Below are positions 56,752-64,000 of a stretch of DNA of 64,000 bases, in pieces. The notes below the pieces were generated by a model. The model was not told where the DNA came from. It searched no databases and saw only the letters and a list, made by a program, of their open reading frames with translations. Numbering within the stretch: position 1 is the stretch's first letter; each line of letters begins with the position of its first letter. The translations under genes were made by a program, and so were the position numbers. Source of the DNA: Phallus indusiatus (taxonomy: Eukaryota > Basidiomycota > Agaricomycetes > Phallales > Phallaceae); assembly GCA_027605045.1 (NCBI GenBank), contig JAQFWX010000003.1, positions 1,674,001 to 1,738,000 on the forward strand. Reading direction: 5' to 3'.

Positions 56752-59700
56752 ACGCACTTCTCGCTACGATCTTCGCACTGACGTGGACAGTAGACCTTTT
56801 ACGAAGACGAAAGTATAAACCTCCCAAAGGAAAGGCGAACGTTTCTCATTCGTGTTCATAATTCACTAACTCAAACTAAGGCCCAAGACGGGTAGTACCC
56901 GCAGGTACGGGTACCCGTACCCGCGGGTACTACTCAAAAAAGAGGCGACCCGTTACCCGACCCGGGTAATCACCCGCAGGTAATCAACTTATCCACAGGT
57001 CACACAGGTATATCCATCATGCGGGTTATCCACAGGTACCTGCAGGTAAACCTGCGGGTACCCGTGCTGTATTTACTCTGTTTTTCGTATATACATGTAG
57101 TATTCTACTACACTTCAGCATCCATGTCGTCATTGTCATGCTGTGCTCGTTGTTTCCCGCGTTTCCAACCTCTGACTAGCCCATCACAAAACTCCTTCTC
57201 GACCGCGAGACCTGGGATCTTCATCCATGAGTTGAGGACAACGGTTGAGCGAATGGAGGCGTCGCTGAGGTTGTTGCGAAGTGGAGTAACAGTTTTACCT
57301 GACAATGAAAAAAGTCTTTCTACATCAACGGATGTAGCTGTAGAATAAATATCATCTAAGTATACGCTGTTAACTTTAGATAGAACATCCAACAGACTCA
57401 CCTGGACAACTCAGGATATCCTTCGCAAAGCGCACCAAATGTGGTGAAGTAAGTCCTGATGTCAGCTGTCCTTGCCAATACGTTAGTGGTGATGTGCATG
57501 TGCGTTCCGGTGCTTGTCTGAGATAGTATGAAAGAGCGTCTTCGGTTATCGGTTCGGCATTTTCATACCATTCGAAATCTAGATCATTCTTCAATGGAAA
57601 TTAGTTGACGTTCACGAGAAATAAATAAACAAACCCGTTGTGGTTTTGCCGGTGTTGTTGCATGCTCCAAGTTTTGGTATTTTGTCTCCCATATCTCCCG
57701 GGTGATCCTCACGGACTCGTCAATCCAGTGTTGCGGCCACTTTTTGGCGTGGAAGTACTGCGTCTTATATCGTGGATGAAGCACTATTCGAGATGTAAGT
57801 ACCCAAAAAAAAGACTTCTAACTCATGACATACCCATGGCTATACGGTAGATGTACGCTTCGTCAGTCTTGGAGTAGTATTTGTCGAGTACTGATAGAGC
57901 ATTCTTGGCTCCATATCGAACCGCCATATGGATCTCCTTGTTTTGCAGGAGATCTTCAAGTTCACCGGTCAACCTATCGATGATCGGGATGACCTGGTGC
58001 ACGAGCACAGTCTGCGACTGCGAAACATGTTTTGTAACCCGTTCAAATAACTGTCAAAAGGTTAGCGTAGTCATAGCATTATTGAAAATAAAACAGACCT
58101 CAAGCGCAGGTTTGATTTCTTCTAATATAGTCCATTCCAGATCTGAGAGCACGAATTTATCGAGCTTGAACTTTGCATAGGCGGCGTGGTCGCATAGTCG
58201 CTTGATGGCTTCTTTTTGGACCAAGTGACGCTCCAGACATTCGAAATGGGTGTTCCATCGGGTCGCCACGGGCCTTTTGAGCATTAACGGCTTGCATTCG
58301 ATGTAACTGCAACAGTCTTTGAATGCAGTCTGTACTTGATCCGAGTTCGCGACACGCTTGGCTAAACCGGTTGCCTGCTGGGATATGAAGCAATGATAAG
58401 TACAACTATTTCATGGAAAACATACCTTCAGTAACATCAGTTTAGCCTCAAACTCCTGTTCTGGCTTCATCGGGCCTAGCTCACGCACACTCTCAGCATC
58501 CAACAGCTCTATTTCTGCCGCGATCTCCCTCTGGTGGTCCAAATCTTCGCCATCCTCATACTGTACGTCTTCATCATCAGGATCATCTTGTAACGCATCT
58601 AACTTCGCATTCAATCGTTTGACGGTTTCGGCATTATCATTGTCAGCGCTGGTTGTCTCTGTATCACCCTTCTTTCGGCGATCGCGAAATGGCAGAAGAA
58701 AGGCCTATTAAAAAACCATCAATAAACCACCAGTAAGTCATGACTGAGAACACGCGCGCACCTGTTCAACTAAGTTAATTATATGTGCAAAGCATCGCAC
58801 ACGCCATATCCGACCACCCCAAGATGGTAGAAGTAGGTATAGTTCGTCTGTCATCGTGTCGTTGTTGGAGGCGTTATCTCCAGCAATTCCAAGAATCTGA
58901 TGCATCACGGTAAGTGGGATACGCATTGAACAATTTGAAGTTGAACTTACTTTTGAGGAGAGCTGGTATTCTTCGAGGATGGCGCTGACTTGCTCAGCAA
59001 GATAAGCCCCAGTATGACTCAAAGGGGCTCGCACCATGTCCAGCGTCAGTTTCGTGATCTCGTGTGAATCGTCTGGACACCATTGAAGGGTGAGACCGAG
59101 GTAAGAGCTTGCCTTCTGAGAAGACCAAGCGTCAATGGCAATATGGACTGCGCCTTTGTGTTCCTGTTGCACCGCTGAGTAATTGGGCTTATTTTATTGC
59201 ACAAAACTCACCCCAAGTAGCGCAACTAGCTTCGTCTTCATCAGCTCATGCACTGTCTTGATATCACTGGAGACGGTGACGCTCGCTGGGATCTCCACCT
59301 TTGAGTATAGCATCTTGAAGATGCTACGCAGGCCTGCATCTTCAATACATGAGTATGGTCGATTGGAGCCTGTTATCCATGCCACAACCAACCACCGCAT
59401 TCGTTCCCGTGTATATCCACCCACAAATTTTTGCATATTTTCGACAGACGGGCTTGCAGGTGAAGGTAAGCAAACACTTTTATGCTTCAACAAATTCCCA
59501 GTCGATTGATCCGTACATTTCCGCAGTTTCACACATCCTTTTCTGTATATAGTAGAGATCAATAGTCGCATTTCGAACCAATAACAAGCACCTCACATTT
59601 TACATTCAAAGGCGTATAATAAAACCCCATTTTTATATAATTTATTTCCTTTCTCATCTCGCGCTAACCGAACATCAAGATAATGGTCATACACATCCGA

Positions 59701-62326
59701 TATCCAAGTGCTTTGTCGCCTCTCTGAATAATCTGGATTAGTAAATAAAATTGGTGAAGTGATAATGGGGATGTACTCATTTCTTTTTCATCTGGATCTT
59801 CCTCTTCTTCTTCTTGATTTTCTCCAGGGTTATTCGACGTATTTTCATCACCAGTGTCAGGCCCGGGAGATGCATGAGCACTGACACTGGAAGCAACTAC
59901 ATTTGAGGACCGGGTCTTCTTCTTCAGTGTGTCAGGTTTGGTTGCAGTTTCAGTTGGGGTGGTTTCTGCTGAAACAGCAGAGATTCGACGCTTATTTCTT
60001 GTGTTCATCTGCTACAGAGGATGGACTAAAAGTCGGGGAGGGCAAAAACTGTCGGCTCCGAGGGAGCCGACAGGTTTAAAATAGCTAGATCGGCCATGTT
60101 TGTTTAGCAACTGTAATAGAATACCATCCACTATTATTCCTCAAATACAAGAAAGTGCAAACCAGAACTTATATATAAAAACCCACGGGTACCCGTCATT
60201 TTGAAAAAGACTACCCTCGACCTACCCGGGTAAATTAGGCGCTGGGTACCCGTACCGCAGGTAAAATTACCCGCAGGTACAGGTACAGGTACCCACGGAT
60301 ATTACCTGCAAAACCCGTGACCCGTCTTGGGCCTTAACTCAAACGAATAACAGGCTACAGGTTACCTCCCGGTCCTCCAGGAAAACCAGTTGTTGGACAT
60401 TTCTTTCAGCTTTCTGAACTCCTCCAACCGAAATGCATGCGAGAATGGAAGGAGAAATATGGTATAATCAAAAGCTCACTGATTGACATTTTCTCATCAT
60501 CATGCGCAGGCGACATAATCTCAATAGACAGTTTCGGAATACCGATTATCCTCATATACTCTAATGAAATTGCTCAGGAATTGCTCGAAAAGTGTGGTGC
60601 GACATACTCCGATAGGCCTCCATCCCACATTGGGGAATTGTAAGCTCCAATATATTCCTCATTAAGGCAATATTAACATAAAGTGCGAATTGTTATAAAG
60701 AATAGGATGGGAATTCGGTATTGCTCTCCATCGTTATGGCGATTGGTGGAGACGTCATATCAAGGTATTCAAGCAGGACTTTAATTCTAGAGCGGTATCC
60801 AAATTTGAGCCCATACAAATGAAATTGTCTCGGTATGAAATATTTGTACTTTATGTGGGTTACATTTAGGTCAATTCATATTCAAGGTTATTGCTGCAAG
60901 ATCTGCTTGAGACTCCAGCCGATTTTTCGGAGCATATTCAGTTTGGCGTAGGCAGGATGGTGGTGGATGTAAGTACGGTTCTCAATAAGATGACTATTTA
61001 TCTCACTTCTTTTTCTCTTTTTCCCGTTAGATGATATATGGTATCAACATCAAACGAAAAGATGATGAATTTGTTGATAATATCCGACTCGCCATGGAAG
61101 CGTTTGGTCAAATCCTATTACCGACTGAATGGCTCATAGATATCTTCCCAACGAGTAAGTTCTTAGATCGATAATGTTTAACTTGTTGGCCGATTACTAC
61201 TTTGTTTCAGTGAAAATTATCTCCCATTTGATACCCGGAATAACGGCACACAAATTCATCAAGGACTATAAACAAGCGATCTGGGATGCTTATAATATTC
61301 CATTCAACATCGTGAAGGTGCTGTGCATTGTAGCTATGTGTACTGGATAACTCTTCTTGACATAAAAATGAGTAGAATCGCAAAACACTGGACCATTCAT
61401 TCATGTCAAAGTCTTTAGAAAAATTGCAAAATTCCGGAGATTTCTCCCCTGACAGTGAAAGAATAATACAAAATATAGCTGGTACGGCGTATGGCGCCGC
61501 AGTGGGAACTGTAAGTAGTTCATCACTGAACAAACTAAGAGATTTTCCGATTTCTTCCAGACCTCTACGGCTGTTTTACAAGCAATCGTAGCTTTATTGC
61601 TCTATCCTGAGACACTGAAAAAAGTACAAACAGAATTAGATCAGGTTCTTGGTGACCGTCTGCCGACATTAGCGGATCGAGCTGATTTGCCTTATGTCGG
61701 AGCCTTTTGTCACGAAGTCATGCGCTGGAGACCAAGTATACCGTTGGGAGTAGCGCATGCCGCTCTTGAGGATGATATATATGGAGAGTATTTCATACCA
61801 AAGGGAAGCGTCATCATTGCGGATTCATGGTGTGTACCAATGTTAGATTCCTACTAATTAAAACTGATCCTCCCTAAACCAGGCAAATGTTGCATGGCTC
61901 TAAGTATGGCCCCAACCCAGAGGATTTCAGGCCTGAACGATTTTTCCAACCCGGCGTTAATCCGCCAACTGCACAATTTGGGTTCGGAAGAAGGTCAGAA
62001 TTTATGAACAACTACTTCCAATGTGGCATCCGACATTTCACATGATGTAGAATATGTCCCGGTCGTTTTTTCGCTGAGAACACACTTTTCCTTTTCATCG
62101 CTTCAATTTTCAAAGTGTTCGACATTAAACCAATGAAGGATGAATCTGGAATAGACATACCGGTTTCTGACGAGATCACTGAATCATGCCTACCGTTAGT
62201 ACCAATCTGAAAGGTTCATGGATTTTGATTTAATTCTTCCCTGTCATAAGATTCCCTGTGCCTTTTCAATGTTCAATCACACCCCGCTCTCTTCGTGCAA
62301 AGGATATCATCTTAGGATCTGAGTAG
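56752..62326 (+). CDS. Cytochrome P450, copy 4 (hAT inserted, exons intact)
   Basis: Anchor MLVHALLATIFALTWTVDLL and KPPKGKANVSHSC at 56752-56853, then the hAT element, then from 60354 YRLPPGPPGKPVVGHFFQL. Downstream exons read without a stop: DSFGIPIILIYSNE, YGDWWRRH, TEWLIDIFPT, AGTAYGAAVGTTSTAVLQAI, LLYPETLKKVQTELDQVLG, HEVMRWRP (ExxR), FGFGRRICPGR (heme Cys), ..AKDIILGSE, stop 62324-62326. The element lies between a GT (56854) and an AG (60353) that would splice HSC to YRL in phase. Without it that intron would be only 32 nt, which is very short. If it is not an intron, the tga/taa codons here and in copy 3 would be inactivating. All other residues needed for catalysis are present. The last introns use normal GT donors, unlike copies 1 and 2. 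Confidence 0.75.
56869..60344 (-). mobile_element. hAT transposon, 3460 bp, apparently complete
   Basis: Element 56877-60336 with perfect 16-bp terminal inverted repeats taaggcccaagacggg and 8-bp duplications actcaaac (56869-56876, 60337-60344). Subterminal regions carry many acccgcgggta/gtacccgcaggta palindromes (56900-57065; 60180-60300). The transposase on the minus strand appears intact. Identical end repeats and duplications suggest recent insertion. Confidence 0.93.
57108..60008 (-). CDS. hAT transposase, spliced
   Basis: Begins MNTRNKRRISAVSAETTPT at 60008. A Ser/Thr/acidic N-terminus is followed by a BED-like finger (FECKIKGCVKLRKC, then LLKHKSVCL). Later exons carry VHIAIDAWSSQKASSYLGLT, LGIAGDNASNNDTMTDEL (RNase H-like core), VRCFAHIINLVEQ (F-A-H-x-x-N-L), an acidic insertion (about 58614-58450), and the hATC dimerisation end ATSVDVERLFSLSGKTVTPL, RNNLSDASIRSTVVLNSW, with the stop at 57108-57110. 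About nine introns of 45-90 nt keep the frame where I traced them (for example 59771-59718 and 59579-59526). It should make an active transposase; the exons in 57400-58290 were only partly traced. Confidence 0.8.
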
Positions 62327-63292
62327 GCTGTATTCTGCGTGCGCGTTTTTTGCAATTCTTTAACGTTGCATGCCACGATTTCATCAAGACGCACTCCTCG
62401 CATTCTTGTTGTTGTTCGTTCTTCGTTCGAGATTTTTAAATGATTGTTCTCTAGTAAAAGATCCGAGACCGTGCTATGCGAATGTAAATGATTAACGTTA
62501 TCTCTTTTCACACAATTAAACTACAGTTTTGAAACAATCACACAGCGAGCGTCTCCGGCCCATACCCGAACCTAGGCGCCGTGAAAACAGCAAGCAACCT
62601 TTTGCTTCCAGCCCAGCTCCAACAGCGAAGTTGTGATCTTAATGCTCAAATGCGACCAGCTCACGGCCGATCCTGGCTTCACCGGGAGCATCGTCTGCAT
62701 GGTCAGAATGTTCTACAGTTATTATATGGTCGGAGCAAATCAAAAGCTGGTGTCGCATTCACGGGCTCGGGGGTTTCCGGCTGAGAATAATCGTGTGCAG
62801 CAGCGGCTATTAAGTAGACTGTCCAAAAATGTTAGTTCCCACATTGGGCAATTAACAGCTATGTGCTAACGTTTTATCAGGAAAAAGACAAGGTGGTTTC
62901 ATTGGACTAGAATCTGGGATTCCGGCACGTCACCGAACTTCGAAGCAAACAGAAGTCGATGCTATGTAATCTAAGAACTTTGAAACCACATAATTGCAGC
63001 AATATTCTCTGCGAGCTTCTCTTCTTCATTGCGCTCATAGCACGTTTTCAAGTATCAATAGAATAATGTGAGTTCTTGAAAATCTATAGGCACTGAAATC
63101 GAGTTCGGAAAAGAACAGGGAGGCTGTTATCATCGCGCATCAGGAAGCTTGTTCGCTATTGGCTAATAAGGAATGAAGCCAGATATTCTTTTTCAGTCAG
63201 TTGACTCGTTTAATGTGATACAAACCATGATCAAACTCACGAGTAACTATTTTGATCAGGCAAGTTTCCCTCAATCTATACACATCCTGATT
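62327..63292. other. Spacer between P450 copies 4 and 5
   Basis: 62550-62850 is the second copy of the duplicated segment at 55040-55290. No gene supported. Confidence 0.5.
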
Positions 63293-64000
63293 ATGCTTGC
63301 TCACGTCCTCTTTGTTACAATCTGCGCATTGGCATATGCAGAACTTATACGAAGGCGAAAGTATAAACCTCCCAAAGGAAAGATACAAGTTCTTTAGATT
63401 CATCGTTTGTGAACTTATTTTAGAGTAAATAATAGGTCTTAAGCTACCTCCCGGTCCTCAAGGAAAACCCATCGTCGGGCATTTCTTTCAGCTTTCTGAA
63501 TTTCTTCAACCCAGGTGTATGTCTGAATGGAAGGAAAAATATGGTATGGTTTAAGATCGCTGATTGAAGGTTTTCTTATTATTATGCACAGGTGATATTG
63601 TCTCCATTAATAGTTTTGGGATACCGATTATCTTTCTGTATGACGATGACATTGCTCGGGAGCTGCTTGAAAAGCGTGGTGCTACCAATTCCGATAGACC
63701 CGATTATGAGATGGCCAACCAGTAAGTTAAAATCCATTCTCAGATAATATGTTATGAATATAAAGCTCTTGGTCATAAGGGTAGGATGGGATTTCAATTT
63801 TGCTTTGTATCACTATGGGGACTTGTGGAGACGCCATAGAAAGGCAATGCAACTATGCTTTAACTCTAGAGCAGTAACCGTATTTGAACCAATCCAAATC
63901 AAGTCATGTCGGTAAGAAAATTTGTTATGTATGTGATATACATCTCATGGTAATCCCTTGTGAAGGTTGTTGCTTCAAGATTTGCTCGAGACACCAGCCG
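63293..64000 (+). CDS. Cytochrome P450, copy 5, 5' part only
   Basis: Begins MLAHVLFVTICALAYAELIR, RRRKYKPPKGK, then after a probable intron (acceptor at 63438) LPPGPQGKPIVGHFFQLSEF, DIVSINSFGIPIIFLYDDD, SDRPDYEMANQ, VGWDFNFALYHYGDLWRRH, CFNSRAVTVFEPIQ and LLLQDLLETPA at the right edge. The first joint is not phase-consistent: reading on after KGKIQ gives VL and a stop, and no donor fits well. So either the true first exon differs or this copy has a defect at its hinge. The ExxR and heme regions lie outside the window. It is the most diverged copy; no GC donor is seen in the introns covered. Confidence 0.65.

Overview
The window looks like nuclear DNA of a mushroom-forming basidiomycete (Agaricomycete). 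Genes are cut by many introns of about 45-65 nt with GT..AG ends and CTNAC-like branch sites. Conserved proteins splice into fungal families: APC11, a GH5 endoglucanase, a MSS51-like protein, UstYa/DUF3328 proteins and P450s. The mobile elements (Tad-like LINE, chromodomain Gypsy, hAT, CACTA) are also typical. All gene models here were spliced by eye; exon edges are inferences.

Left part (1-23 kb) is mostly single-copy genes: an APH-fold kinase-like fragment with a frameshift (1-769, -), an unknown spliced gene (2709-3752, -), a multi-pass membrane protein (4174-5582, -), a GH5 endoglucanase (7135-10224, +), an HNH-nuclease-like remnant (about 10.7-11.7 kb, -), APC11 (12481-12952, +), an actinobacterial-looking mannose-1-phosphate guanylyltransferase with a coiled-coil N-terminus (13149-14891, +), a MYND/MSS51-like protein (about 15.7-17.66 kb, +), two UstYa-like (DUF3328) proteins (18.1-18.9 and 20.06-20.66 kb, -), and a membrane-anchored But2-like protein (21439-22404, -).

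At 23127-23698 (+) lies a small secreted protein gene: signal peptide, Lys-Arg site, then four near-identical repeats of about 19 residues, each on its own phase-1 exon. Next to it starts an array of five related cytochrome P450 genes (copies 1-5, all +) that fills the rest of the window. Copy 1 (24849-26956) reads intact. Copy 2 (37526-39632) has one nonsense codon and a decayed partial copy of the repeat-peptide gene upstream, so repeat gene and P450 were duplicated as a unit. Copy 3 (45285-53639) is split by a very young Gypsy element and has a separate 8-bp frameshift. Copy 4 (56752-62326) carries a complete hAT element apparently inside a short intron. Copy 5 (63293-) runs off the window.

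Mobile DNA: a LINE (28099-36844, 15-bp target duplication) that holds a 1198-bp non-autonomous CACTA element (3-bp duplication); a LINE fragment (42.65-44.45 kb, -); a Gypsy chromovirus with 396-bp LTRs (45459-51677) and an apparent self-priming site; a solo LTR (55444-56141) with a nested 292-bp hAT-type MITE; an autonomous-looking hAT (56877-60336); a tyrosine recombinase remnant (54063-54758) and a 152-bp foldback. The repeat peptide, two UstYa-like proteins and the P450s together resemble the toolkit of fungal dikaritin-type peptide pathways. This is the most interesting possibility here, but the repeats lack internal Kex2 sites and tyrosines, so it remains a hypothesis.
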